Source: an uncultured Pseudomonadota bacterium
Lineage (GTDB): Bacteria; Pseudomonadota; Gammaproteobacteria; Steroidobacterales; Steroidobacteraceae
Direction: 5' to 3'
Assembly: GCA_937920275.1 (NCBI GenBank)
Contig: CALGVD010000058.1
Location: 1-42,589 of the forward strand
DNA length: 42,589 nucleotides
Below the pieces are notes generated by a model. The model saw nothing but the letters and a program-made list of their open reading frames with translations. It did no database searches and was not told the origin of the DNA. Below are positions 18,271 to 25,749 of this stretch, in pieces. Both the position numbers and the translations under genes were made by a program. The stretch's first letter is position 1, and each line of letters opens with the position of its first letter.

Positions 18271-19172
18271 GCGACCTGCCGGCGGCGGGCGTCGCCGCGG
18301 ATGCCGTCGCGCCAGCAGACACCCCTCCGGAGCGCGACCGGCTCGCCACCACCCTCTTCATCGCACTGCTGCTGCACGGCATCCTGATCCTCGGCATCAC
18401 CTTCGGCCGCCCCCCGGCGTCGCAGGGCATGGCACCGACGCTCGATGTCCAACTCGTGGTCGACACGCTCGACGAAACGCGCAGCGGCGAAGCCGCATAC
18501 CTCGCCGAAGTCGATCGACAAGGCCGCGGTACCACCACTGATCGCGTGCCGAAGTCGACGCCACGCGGCGTGGCGCCCCGGCCTCTCACCGATGAGGGTC
18601 CGCTCGATCCGGGTGTGTCCGATCCCGACGGCCGCTCGATCCCGCCCTCGGTGCTGGCTGCGCGGGTGCCGCGAATCACGGTGCTCTACGCAGGACCGGT
18701 CGCCCCCCAACCCCTCGCGCCCGGCAAGGATCGACCGGAACGCTCCACCTCGCCCCCGACACCGCTCACCGAGCGCGGCGGTGAAGATCGGGTCGATCGC
18801 GCACAGTTGACCGGGCCGTTGGCGGCCGAGGGCGAACGGCTGGCGCCGGACACCCGCGCAGCGGTGATCGCGCCTTGGCTCGATGCTTGGCGGCGCAAGA
18901 TCGAGCGGCTGGGAACCCTCAACTTCCCCCACCAACTCGTCACCGGTCGCGATCAGCCACCGGTGCTCGAGATCGAAGTGCTCGCCGACGGACGGCTCGC
19001 CACCGCCAAACTGCGTCGCAGCAGCGGCAACCCGGCACTCGATCAGGCGGCGCTGCAGATCCTGCGCATGGCTGCGCCGTTCCCGCCCTTCCCCGAAGCC
19101 TTGGCGGAGGCTGCGCCGAGCGTCCGTTTCGCCTACGAATGGCGCTTCGAGACTGGCGGCAACGGTCGCTGA
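18267..19172 (+). CDS. TonB-like energy transducer
   Basis: Probable TonB-family protein, 301 residues. One N-terminal membrane helix (about 28–47) is followed by a Pro/Arg-rich periplasmic linker and a C-terminal TonB domain from about 210, with the VLEIEVLADGRLATAKLRRSSG and LDQAALQIL pattern. No exbB/exbD genes are nearby, so it may use shared ExbBD or have a structural role. The position between gshB and yqgE is where Pseudomonas carries tonB3, linked there to twitching motility; whether this one shares that role is unknown. Confidence 0.82.
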   Translation: MSDLPAAGVAADAVAPADTPPERDRLATTLFIALLLHGILILGITFGRPPASQGMAPTLDVQLVVDTLDETRSGEAAYLAEVDRQGRGTTTDRVPKSTPRGVAPRPLTDEGPLDPGVSDPDGRSIPPSVLAARVPRITVLYAGPVAPQPLAPGKDRPERSTSPPTPLTERGGEDRVDRAQLTGPLAAEGERLAPDTRAAVIAPWLDAWRRKIERLGTLNFPHQLVTGRDQPPVLEIEVLADGRLATAKLRRSSGNPALDQAALQILRMAAPFPPFPEALAEAAPSVRFAYEWRFETGGNGR

Positions 19173-19176
19173 ACCC

Positions 19177-19182
19177 CATACT
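19177..19182 (+). promoter_or_regulatory. candidate -10 for leaderless yqgE mRNA
   Basis: CATACT (4/6) ends 6 nt before the ATG at 19189. The only purine-rich stretch, GAAGG, touches the ATG directly, too close to work as a Shine-Dalgarno. Confidence 0.35.
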
Positions 19183-19188
19183 TGAAGG

Positions 19189-19755
19189 ATGGCCGCGGGT
19201 TCCAGTCTCTCGAACCATCTGCTCGTCGCGATGCCCTCGCTCGACGACCCCGATTTCGCGCAATCGGTGACCTTGGTCTGCGAGCACAGTGCCGAAAATG
19301 GGGCCCTCGGCATCATCATCAACAAGCCTTTGCCGATGACCCTCGGCGAGGTCTTCGAGCAGATGCGTCTGCAACCGGCACACCCGGACCTCGGCGCGCC
19401 GCCGGTGCTGCGCGGTGGCCCGGTGAACCGCGACCGTGGCTTCGTGATACACCGTCCGGGCGGCGACTGGGACTCATCCCATCGCATCTCGGAGGGCGTA
19501 CAGGTCACGACCTCGCGGGATGTGCTCGCCGCGATGGCCCGAGGCGCCGGCCCGAGCGATGCCTTCGTCGCGCTCGGCTACGCAGGCTGGGAGGCCGGTC
19601 AACTGGAGCGTGAACTGCACGACAACGCCTGGTTCTCTTTGCCGATCGACGATCAGATCCTGTTCGCCACGCCCTTCGAGGACCGTTGGCACGCCGTCTG
19701 GCGACGGCTCGGCGTCGATGTCGGCCGTGTGAGCCATGTCGCCGGGCATGCCTGA
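19189..19755 (+). CDS. yqgE: YqgE/AlgH family protein
   Basis: DUF179 protein of 188 residues with unknown biochemical activity. The N-terminus LSNHLLVAMPSLDDPDF and the SVTLVCEHSAENGALGIIINKP core are diagnostic, as are LRGGPV and the C-terminal ALGYAGWEAGQLE with DDQILFATP. The family name AlgH comes from alginate regulation in Pseudomonas. It overlaps ruvX by 8 bp, the usual yqgE–ruvX pair. Confidence 0.93.
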   Translation: MAAGSSLSNHLLVAMPSLDDPDFAQSVTLVCEHSAENGALGIIINKPLPMTLGEVFEQMRLQPAHPDLGAPPVLRGGPVNRDRGFVIHRPGGDWDSSHRISEGVQVTTSRDVLAAMARGAGPSDAFVALGYAGWEAGQLERELHDNAWFSLPIDDQILFATPFEDRWHAVWRRLGVDVGRVSHVAGHA

Positions 19756-20215
19756 GGCGGCCACGCCCATCCGGCCTGAGATCGTCGTCGCTCTCGATTT
19801 CGGCCTGCGCCGCATCGGCGTGGCGGTCGCCGACACGCTGACGCGCACGCCACGACCACTGGCTGCACTCACGGTCGTGGGTGATAAGGGCCCGGGGGAA
19901 ACCGAACTCGTGGCACTCCTGCGGCTCGGCAGCGAACTCGGCGCGGCGCGGTGGGTGCTCGGCTGCCCCTATAATGTCGATGGCAGCGAACATCCGCTCG
20001 CAGCGCGCGCACGCGGGTTTGCGGCGCTGCTCACGGAGCGGCGATCGTTGCCGCTGCACACGGTCGATGAGCGCTATTCCTCGATGGAGGCTGCGCAGCG
20101 GCTGCGCGAGCAGCGTGCGACCGGGCTGCGGCGGCGCATATCGAAGGGAGAGATCGACAGCCTCTCCGCCACCGTGATCCTCGAGCGCTGGCTGGACGGC
20201 GAAGGAGACCACTGA
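19748..20215 (+). CDS. ruvX: Holliday junction resolvase-like / pre-16S rRNA nuclease YqgF
   Basis: RNase H-fold protein, best known as YqgF, which in E. coli is needed for 16S 5'-end maturation. The 155-residue form begins shortly before VVALDFGLRRIGVAVAD, which supplies the first catalytic Asp. It also has GCPYNVDGSEHPLAARAR, HTVDERYSSMEA and the C-terminal KGEIDSLSATVILE with the last acidic residue. An ATG at 19736 is equally possible and would overlap yqgE by 20 bp. The last codons contain the GAAGGAGA that serves pyrB. Confidence 0.93.
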   Translation: MPEAATPIRPEIVVALDFGLRRIGVAVADTLTRTPRPLAALTVVGDKGPGETELVALLRLGSELGAARWVLGCPYNVDGSEHPLAARARGFAALLTERRSLPLHTVDERYSSMEAAQRLREQRATGLRRRISKGEIDSLSATVILERWLDGEGDH

Positions 20216-20218
20216 CCG

Positions 20219-21169
20219 ATGTCCGCGATCCCGCAACTACGAAACGACGGTTCGCTGCGCCACCTGCTCACCCTCGAAGGGCTGCCGCGGGCGCTCATCG
20301 AGCGCTTGCTCGAGCGGGCGGTGCATTGGTCGAGACCGCTCGGCGCGACGGCCGCCCGCGGCACGGCGCTCGCCGGCCGGACCGTCGCCCTGATGTTCGC
20401 CGAGCCCTCGACGCGGACCCGCGTGTCCTTCGAACTCGCCGCGCGCCGCATCGGCGCCGAGGTCGCCGTGATCGAGGTGCAGCTTTCCTCGCGCCTGAAG
20501 GGCGAGAGCGTGCTCGACACGGTCGCCACGCTCGAGGCCATGCATGTCGACGCCTTCGTGCTGCGCGACGCGGATGCCACGGTACCGGATCTCGTCGCAA
20601 CGCATGTCTCACCGCATGTGAGCGTGCTCTCCGGCGGCGCGGGCAGCGTCACGCATCCGACGCAAGGACTGCTCGATGCATTCACCGTGCTGCAAAAAAA
20701 GGGCCGTATCGAGGGTCTGTCGATCGCGATCGTCGGTGATGTGCGTCACTCGCGCGTGGCGCGCTCGTCTTGGCAGGCGTTCGCCGCGCTCGGCGCCGGC
20801 GATGTCCGCTTGGTCGCGCCCGCAGGGCTGATGCCCGAGGCCGGGGAGTTCGCGGGCTGCTCACGCCACCACGCGCTCGAGTCCGGTATCGCGGACTGTG
20901 ATGTCGTGATGATGCTGCGCATCCAGAAAGAGCGCATGGTCGAAGCCGCGATCCCCGGTACCGACGATTACTTCGCCCGCTGGGGTTTGACCCGCGAGCG
21001 GCTGAGCAAGGCGCGGCCAGACGCGCTCGTCATGCATCCTGGACCGATGAACCGAGGCGTCGAGATCGCCTCCGAGGTCGCTGACGGGCCACAATCGGTG
21101 ATCCGCGACCAGGTGCGCAACGGTGTCGCCGTGCGCATGGCCGTGCTCGAAGCCGTGCTCGGCAGTTGA
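20219..21169 (+). CDS. pyrB: aspartate carbamoyltransferase catalytic subunit
   Basis: Condenses carbamoyl phosphate with aspartate in pyrimidine synthesis. The 316-residue protein has [11 protein letters not shown] (carbamoyl-phosphate loop, Ser64–Thr67), LSSRLKGES with Lys94, [11 protein letters not shown] with His146 and [18 protein letters not shown] lies 10–14 nt before the ATG. Pseudomonas has pyrR upstream and pyrC downstream; here both are absent and a pyrK-like gene follows. No pyrI is present. Confidence 0.96.
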   Translation: MSAIPQLRNDGSLRHLLTLEGLPRALIERLLERAVHWSRPLGATAARGTALAGRTVALMFAEPSTRTRVSFELAARRIGAEVAVIEVQLSSRLKGESVLDTVATLEAMHVDAFVLRDADATVPDLVATHVSPHVSVLSGGAGSVTHPTQGLLDAFTVLQKKGRIEGLSIAIVGDVRHSRVARSSWQAFAALGAGDVRLVAPAGLMPEAGEFAGCSRHHALESGIADCDVVMMLRIQKERMVEAAIPGTDDYFARWGLTRERLSKARPDALVMHPGPMNRGVEIASEVADGPQSVIRDQVRNGVAVRMAVLEAVLGS

Positions 21170-21179
21170 AGGAGGTCTC

Positions 21180-22133
21180 TTGAACGGACAGATCGATCGC
21201 AGCAGCACGCCGACAGCGGCGCATCCGGCGCACCGTGGCAGCATCTGCCTGGAAGAGGGCCGCGTCCTCGGCCAGCATGCCTTCCAAGGCGAACAGTACG
21301 TGCTGCGCATCGAGGCGCCGCGCTGCGCCGCACGCGCGCAGCCCGGCAGTTTCGTACACCTGACGGTGGACGATGACATCCCGATGCGCCGACCGCTCTC
21401 CATCATGCGCGCCGACGCCCGAGAAGGCTGGATCGACATCCTCTACAAGGCCGTAGGTCCTGGGCTCGCCGCGCTCTCGCGGCGGCGGACCGGCGATCGG
21501 CTCTCGGTGCTCGGTCCGATCGGCATCGGCTTCGTGCCGCATCCGCAGCGGCCGCGGCCGTTGCTGATCGGTGGCGGTGTCGGCATCCCGCCGATGGTGT
21601 TCCTCGCCGAGGCCTTGGCGATGCAGGCATCGCCCTTCGACCCTGACCCCGGCAAAGATATCGGTACCGCTTGGCGACCGTTGGTGTTGATGGGCTCTGA
21701 GATCCCCTTCCCTTTCGAAGCCCGCCCCTCGACCATCCTCGTCCCCGGCATGCCGGATGGCGTGATCGCTGCGATGCCTCTGCTCGAGCAGCTCGGTGTA
21801 CCGAGCCGGCTCGCGAGTCGCGCCGGTTTTCCCGGCTGTTTCGATGGGTTTGTCACCGGGCTCGGCGAAGCCTGGCTCGGCAGCCTCGATCGCGGCGCGC
21901 TCGAGCAGATCGAGATCTTCGCCTGCGGGCCGACGCCGATGCTGGCGGCCACTGCGCGTCTCGCGGCCCGCTTCGGCCTGCCCTGCCAAGTGTCGCTCGA
22001 AGAATTCATGGCCTGCGCGGTGGGGGGCTGTGCCGGCTGCACAGTGCCGGTCCGCACACCGACCGGCCCAGCGATGAAACGGGTCTGCGTCGATGGACCG
22101 GTGTTCGATGCCTATACCGTCTTCGACACCTGA
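21180..22133 (+). CDS. PyrK-like flavin / 2Fe-2S reductase subunit
   Basis: Resembles the electron-transfer subunit of NAD-dependent dihydroorotate dehydrogenase (class 1B). It has a flavin-binding RRPLSIMR motif near residue 70, a GGGVGIPP nucleotide loop near 140 and the PyrK cluster C-x4-C-x2-C-x15-C (Cys279, 284, 287, 303) ending in RVCVDGPVFDAY. The start is TTG at 21180, chosen for the strong AAGGAGG ahead of it. At 317 residues it is about 50 longer than usual PyrK, with extra sequence after the nucleotide loop. No pyrD partner is in the window, so its electron acceptor is unknown. Confidence 0.82.
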   Translation: MNGQIDRSSTPTAAHPAHRGSICLEEGRVLGQHAFQGEQYVLRIEAPRCAARAQPGSFVHLTVDDDIPMRRPLSIMRADAREGWIDILYKAVGPGLAALSRRRTGDRLSVLGPIGIGFVPHPQRPRPLLIGGGVGIPPMVFLAEALAMQASPFDPDPGKDIGTAWRPLVLMGSEIPFPFEARPSTILVPGMPDGVIAAMPLLEQLGVPSRLASRAGFPGCFDGFVTGLGEAWLGSLDRGALEQIEIFACGPTPMLAATARLAARFGLPCQVSLEEFMACAVGGCAGCTVPVRTPTGPAMKRVCVDGPVFDAYTVFDT

Positions 22134-22851
22134 GACCACCACGGACGGCGACGCCGAGGGACTCGCAGCGGCGCGGTTGCACGGCGTCAGGACACGGTTG
22201 ACCGCCGCCGCTGCCGCCGCCTCCCGCGACCCTGCGGGGATCACCTTGGTGGCCGTCTCCAAGACCCAGCCGGCCGAGGCGGTCGCGACGCTCGCCCGTC
22301 TCGGTCAGCGCGACTTCGGCGAAAACTACCTGCAGGAAGCGTTGCCCAAGATCGGGGCGCTCGCCGACCTGAAGCTCACCTGGCATTTCATCGGCCAACT
22401 GCAATCCAACAAGACCCGGCCGGTGGCCGAGAACTTTGACTGGGTGCACACCGTCGATCGGGTCAAGCTGGCCGAACGGCTGGCGGCGCAACGCCCCTCG
22501 CATGCCGCAGCGCTGCAGGTCTGCGTCCAAGTGCGCCTCGATGACGAACCGGGCAAGGGTGGCGTCTCGGTCGCGGAACTGCCGTCCGTGCTCGCCGCCG
22601 TGGCGGCCTCGCCGCGACTGCAACTGCGCGGCTTGATGGCGATACCCCCCGCCGAGCACTCCCCGACGGCGCAACGGCGATGGTTTGCGCAGCTCGCTCG
22701 CCTGCTTTCGGCCTCGCGCGTGGTCCACCCCTCCATGGACACCCTCTCCATGGGCATGAGCGGCGACCTCGAGAGTGCGATCGCAGAGGGCTCGACGCTG
22801 GTCAGGCTGGGCACCGCGCTGTTCGGCGAACGACTACAATCAGGCCCATGA
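22108..22851 (+). CDS. yggS: YggS family PLP-binding homeostasis protein
   Basis: Single-domain alanine-racemase-like barrel that binds PLP and helps control PLP and amino-acid pools. It has VAVSKTQPAEAV with the PLP lysine, FGENYLQEALPK, WHFIGQLQSNK, and the SMGMSGDLESAIAEGSTLVRLGTALFG end. The exact start is unsure: ATG 22093 or 22108, both inside the 3' end of the pyrK-like gene. The stop overlaps the proC start by 4 nt. yggS–proC–yggT is a common gammaproteobacterial trio. Confidence 0.93.
   Translation: MPIPSSTPETTTDGDAEGLAAARLHGVRTRLTAAAAAASRDPAGITLVAVSKTQPAEAVATLARLGQRDFGENYLQEALPKIGALADLKLTWHFIGQLQSNKTRPVAENFDWVHTVDRVKLAERLAAQRPSHAAALQVCVQVRLDDEPGKGGVSVAELPSVLAAVAASPRLQLRGLMAIPPAEHSPTAQRRWFAQLARLLSASRVVHPSMDTLSMGMSGDLESAIAEGSTLVRLGTALFGERLQSGP
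22835..22840 (+). promoter_or_regulatory. candidate -10 for leaderless proC mRNA
   Basis: TACAAT (5/6) ends 7 nt before the proC ATG at 22848, inside the end of yggS. proC has no Shine-Dalgarno. No good -35 is seen. Confidence 0.4.
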
Positions 22852-23687
22852 CGCGCGGTAGCGGTGAACATATCGGCTTCCTAGGGGGTGGGCATATGGG
22901 CCGCGCCTTGGTCGTCTCACTCTTGCGGCAGGGTGCTGACCCGGCATCCATCACCGTCGGGGAAGCCGATGCGGCGCGACGCGACGCACTCGCGACCGAA
23001 CTCGGGATCCGGACGGTCGCCGACAACCTCGCCGTCGCCCTTGATGCCGATATCCTCTTGCTGGCGGTCAAGCCGCAGGACATGTACGCCGCGCTTCGGC
23101 CGCTACAGGATGTGCTCGCTCGGCGCCGTCCGCTGCTGATCTCGATCGCCGCCGGTCTCACGGTCGCTCAGCTGCGCGATGCGCTCGGCGCCGCGGCAAG
23201 CTCGCCGGTCGTGCGCGCGATGCCGAACCGACCCGCGATGCTCGGAGTCGGTGCGACCGGCCTCCATGCGCCACCCGATGTGTCCGCCGCAGACCGGGCG
23301 CGCGCCGCCGCGGTGCTCGGCGCGGCCGGCATCGTCGCCTGGATCGAGGACGAGGCGCTGATGGACGCCGTCACGGCGGTCTGCGGCAGCGGACCCGCTT
23401 ATTTCTTCCGCCTCGCCGAAGCACTCGCCGAAGCCGGCCGAGCACAAGGCCTGCCCGCCGAGGTCGCAGACCGCCTCGCCGCAGCGACCCTCGCAGGGGC
23501 GGGCGCGATGGCCGCAGCAGACCCGCAACTGGCCGCATTACGCGAATCGGTCACCTCGCGCGGCGGCACCACCGCTGCGGCTTTGGCACAATTCGAGGCG
23601 GATGGTCTCGGCCGGTCGGTGGCGCGTGCGGTCGAAGCCGCCGTCGTCCGCGGGCGCGAGTTGGCAGCCGCCGCGTCAGGAGCCTGA
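22848..23687 (+). CDS. proC: pyrroline-5-carboxylate reductase
   Basis: Last step of proline synthesis, reducing P5C with NAD(P)H. The 279-residue protein opens with the Rossmann motif IGFLGGGHMGRAL. It has LLAVKPQDM, VRAMPNRPAMLGVGATG, the conserved AVCGSGPAYFFRLAEAL and the C-terminal RESVTSRGGTTAAAL. A longer reading back to 22680 would overlap yggS in another frame and is rejected. It starts in ATGA with the yggS stop. Confidence 0.96.
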   Translation: MTRGSGEHIGFLGGGHMGRALVVSLLRQGADPASITVGEADAARRDALATELGIRTVADNLAVALDADILLLAVKPQDMYAALRPLQDVLARRRPLLISIAAGLTVAQLRDALGAAASSPVVRAMPNRPAMLGVGATGLHAPPDVSAADRARAAAVLGAAGIVAWIEDEALMDAVTAVCGSGPAYFFRLAEALAEAGRAQGLPAEVADRLAAATLAGAGAMAAADPQLAALRESVTSRGGTTAAALAQFEADGLGRSVARAVEAAVVRGRELAAAASGA

Positions 23688-23689
23688 AT

Positions 23690-24220
23690 ATGCAATCCGC
23701 CTTCGTGTTCCTCATCGACACGCTCTTTTCCCTGCTTTTCTGGGTGTTCCTGCTGCGGCTGCTGCTGCAGTGGAACCGCAGCAGCCTACGCAATCCGGTG
23801 GTCGGTGCCGTGATGCAACTGACCAACTGGCTGGTGCTGCCGCTGCGGCGTATCTTGCCGTCGATCGGTCGGATCGATACCGCATCGCTGGTTTCGGTGT
23901 TCGCCGTCGCGCTGCTGCAGATCGGCGCGCTGCGAGTCGCCGCGGGCATGGACCTGCCAGACGGTGGCAGCTGGCTGATCGCGGCGGCGCTCGAGGTGCT
24001 GCGCTCGGCTCTGTGGCTCTATTTCTGGGCGATCTTCGCCTACGCGCTCATCTCGATGATCGCGCCCGGTGTCGATTCACCCGTGTTGGATATCCTGGAT
24101 GCGCTGTGCGAGCCCATCCTCCGCCGGATCCGACGCGCCGTCCCCAATGTCGCCGGACTCGATCTGTCGCCGATGTGGGCTGGCATCATCATCCAGGTGC
24201 TGCTGATCCTGCTTCGCTGA
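23690..24220 (+). CDS. yggT: YggT family membrane protein
   Basis: Inner-membrane protein of 176 residues. It has two YggT repeats, each a hydrophobic helix pair around a short basic stretch (LLRLLLQWNRSSLRNPVV… and YALISMIAPGVDSPVLDIL…). The family is linked to osmotic stress and, in plants and bacteria, to membrane organisation; the molecular activity is unknown. It lies 2 nt after the proC stop. It ends the plus-strand series started by gshB. Confidence 0.9.
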   Translation: MQSAFVFLIDTLFSLLFWVFLLRLLLQWNRSSLRNPVVGAVMQLTNWLVLPLRRILPSIGRIDTASLVSVFAVALLQIGALRVAAGMDLPDGGSWLIAAALEVLRSALWLYFWAIFAYALISMIAPGVDSPVLDILDALCEPILRRIRRAVPNVAGLDLSPMWAGIIIQVLLILLR

Positions 24221-24258
24221 CCGTGCAGCGTACGAGACGCAGTACGGAATGACCGTTT

Positions 24259-24286
24259 TTTCCCGCTGTAAAGCGGAAATTATTTT
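24259..24286 (+). terminator. possible weak terminator after yggT
   Basis: A hairpin with arms TTTCCCGCT and AGCGGAAA (one bulged C) around GTAA is followed by TTATTTT. The stem is short, so this is only a possible intrinsic terminator. Confidence 0.35.
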
Positions 24287-24288
24287 CC

Positions 24289-24312
24289 AACATAGCGTCT
24301 TTGTGCTATGTT
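24289..24312 (+). promoter_or_regulatory. HU gene promoter region with palindrome
   Basis: AACATAGC (24289–24296) and GCTATGTT (24305–24312) are perfect 8-bp arms around an 8-nt centre. The right arm includes an extended -10, TGCTATGTT (24304–24312), with a weak -35 TTTCCA 17 bp upstream. A start near 24319 would give a leader of about 54 nt. The palindrome could be an operator, for example for autoregulation. Confidence 0.5.
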
Positions 24313-24372
24313 TCGGCTTGAATAACAACGCGCGGCCCGTCGCGCTTCCACTCAAATCAGGAGATTTCCAAG

Positions 24373-24684
24373 ATGGCGAAAAAGGCCGGACCGCCGACCA
24401 AGTCGGACATCCTCAACCAGATCGCGAAAGACACCGGTCTCTCGCGCAAGGCCGTATCCTCGGTGTTCGATTCCCTCCATGCGGTGATCAAGAAGAGCCT
24501 GCGCGCGAACAACCTGTTCACGATGCCCGGCTTGGCCAAGTTCAAGGTCGTCAAGAAGCCCGCCACCAAGGCGCGCGAGGGCACCAACCCCTTCACGGGC
24601 GCCAAGATGACCTTCAAGGCGAAGCCCGCCTCGAAGAAGATCCGCGCTCTGCCGCTCAAGAACCTGAAGAACATGGTCAACTGA
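24373..24684 (+). CDS. HU family DNA-binding protein
   Basis: Nucleoid protein of 103 residues, strongly basic. It has the HU/IHF fold: an N-terminal helix pair (SDILNQIAKDTGLSRKAVSSVFDSL), then beta strands with FTMPGLAKFKVVKKPATKAREGTNPFTGAKMTFKAK and a C-terminal helix. The lysine-rich form with the NPFTG turn is a common variant in beta- and gammaproteobacteria beside the classical HupA/B. AGGAG precedes the ATG. The gene stands alone, with its own promoter palindrome and a strong terminator. Confidence 0.92.
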   Translation: MAKKAGPPTKSDILNQIAKDTGLSRKAVSSVFDSLHAVIKKSLRANNLFTMPGLAKFKVVKKPATKAREGTNPFTGAKMTFKAKPASKKIRALPLKNLKNMVN

Positions 24685-24702
24685 CCTGATCTTCATCGCT
24701 TG

Positions 24703-24738
24703 AAAAAAACCCGGGGCGCCGCCGCCCCGGGTTTTTTT
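24703..24738 (+). terminator. strong intrinsic terminator, probably bidirectional
   Basis: A perfect 9-bp stem (CCCGGGGCG / CGCCCCGGG) with loop CCGC is flanked by seven A on the left and seven T on the right. It ends the HU transcript. The A-tract would also act as a T-tract for leftward transcription from the CpxP-like gene. Confidence 0.93.
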
Positions 24739-24788
24739 GGTCATCCGTCTTTCAGGTCATCCGCCCGGACGGCCCCCTCAGATAGCGA

Positions 24789-25556
24789 TCAGCGGGAGCC
24801 CTGCCCCCGCAGCTCCCGGGCACGGCGCTCGAGCTGAGCGGCCTGCGCATCGCGGCGCTTGCGGCTCTCGGCTCGCCGGCTATCGGCCTTGGTCCGCTGC
24901 TCCGGCGTCAGCACCTGCCACACCTTGCGTTGAAGTTCGCCGCGCTGCTGCGTGGTCTGGGCCGTCAGTTCGCCGATCCGCTTGGAGGCTGCTACCACCG
25001 TGGCCGCATGATCGCGTGTCCCGGGGCTGGCATCGCGCAGACGCTGCCGCTCGATACGCATCTGGCTGCGCGTCGCATCCATCTGCGGTCGCGCCGTTTC
25101 ATAGATGTCGCGCACTTGCTTGCGCTGCGCGGGTGAGAGATCGAGCTCATCGGCCATGCGCTGCATGCGCGCCGCCATACCGCCGCGGCCCTTGCCTCGA
25201 TCACCACCGACCCCCGGGCCATCGCCGCGACGGATCATCATGATGCGACGCGCACCTTCGCCGCCCGCGCCTTCGATACGGCCACCCGGTCGACCCGCGC
25301 CGCGCAAGCGACGGATCTCGGCCTGGATCTGCGGGTCGTCGAAGACCTCAGGACCGAGTTCGCTCTGGATACCGTTCTCATCGACGATGACGATGCGGCG
25401 CTCGACACGGACCTCAGGCGCTTTGACCTCAGGCGCTTTGACCTCGGCAGGTCGGACCTCGGTGGGCGGCGCCTGCTCGGCGAAGCCGGGAACGATGGCA
25501 GCGGCGGACAACAACAGGGCGCCGAAGACGGGTCGATTGCGGAATATCTGGGTCAT
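24789..25556 (-). CDS. CpxP/Spy-like periplasmic protein
   Basis: Secreted protein of 255 residues. A signal peptide ends near residue 26 (VPGFA). Then come an acidic Pro/Glu-Val region with a KAPEV repeat, a Gly/Arg-rich linker and a helical domain with two LTxxQ-type motifs (LDLSPAQRKQVRDIYE and VLTPEQRTKADSRR), the mark of the CpxP/Spy family. The start is set by AGAGGA 8 nt upstream. It is divergent from a CpxR-like regulator, as cpxP is from cpxRA in E. coli, so a chaperone/sensor-inhibitor role is likely. The Gly/Arg linker is unusual for the family. Confidence 0.83.
   Translation of the reverse strand: MTQIFRNRPVFGALLLSAAAIVPGFAEQAPPTEVRPAEVKAPEVKAPEVRVERRIVIVDENGIQSELGPEVFDDPQIQAEIRRLRGAGRPGGRIEGAGGEGARRIMMIRRGDGPGVGGDRGKGRGGMAARMQRMADELDLSPAQRKQVRDIYETARPQMDATRSQMRIERQRLRDASPGTRDHAATVVAASKRIGELTAQTTQQRGELQRKVWQVLTPEQRTKADSRRAESRKRRDAQAAQLERRARELRGQGSR
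25410..25439. repeat. 15-bp tandem duplication coding KAPEV repeats
   Basis: GACCTCAGGCGCTTT occurs twice in tandem (25410–25424, 25425–25439) and gives the APEVKAPEVK stretch of the CpxP-like protein. It probably expands and contracts by slippage. Confidence 0.9.
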
Positions 25557-25648
25557 CTTGAAGATCCTCTCGGAGACGGGGCTGATGCGCTGCGGCACGA
25601 TGTCGCAGACTCTACAATCGTCAGACCGGGCAGCGGAGCCAAGTTTCC

Positions 25649-25665
25649 GCAAAGATGCTGCAAAG
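25649..25665. promoter_or_regulatory. paired GCAAAG direct repeat, candidate CpxR-like binding site
   Basis: GCAAAG-N5-GCAAAG has an 11-bp period, the layout of OmpR-family sites, and resembles the E. coli CpxR box GTAAA-N5-GTAAA. It lies in the gap between the CpxP-like and CpxR-like genes, just upstream of a possible -35 (TTGGCT, minus strand 25642–25637) for the CpxP-like gene. Confidence 0.5.
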
Positions 25666-25667
25666 TA

Positions 25668-25687
25668 GTGTGAAGGTGGTCTCACAC
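25668..25687. repeat. inverted repeat upstream of the CpxR-like gene
   Basis: GTGTGA (25668–25673) and TCACAC (25682–25687) are separated by 8 nt. It looks like a regulator site, but the spacing is not the 6 nt of CRP/Vfr sites. Confidence 0.55.
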
Positions 25688-25749
25688 CCTGTCCAAGCCC
25701 CGCGATCCTCGGCACCATCGACGACGACACCTCAACCAACAGAGAGCAG

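Noticed and set aside
21123-21179. Earlier ATG for the PyrK-like gene inside pyrB
   Set aside because: The AAGGAGG right before the TTG at 21180 is a far better start signal, and the extra residues are a pyrB shadow.
25668-25687. CRP/Vfr site TGTGA…TCACA
   Set aside because: The half-sites are 8 nt apart, not the 6 nt of CRP-family sites.
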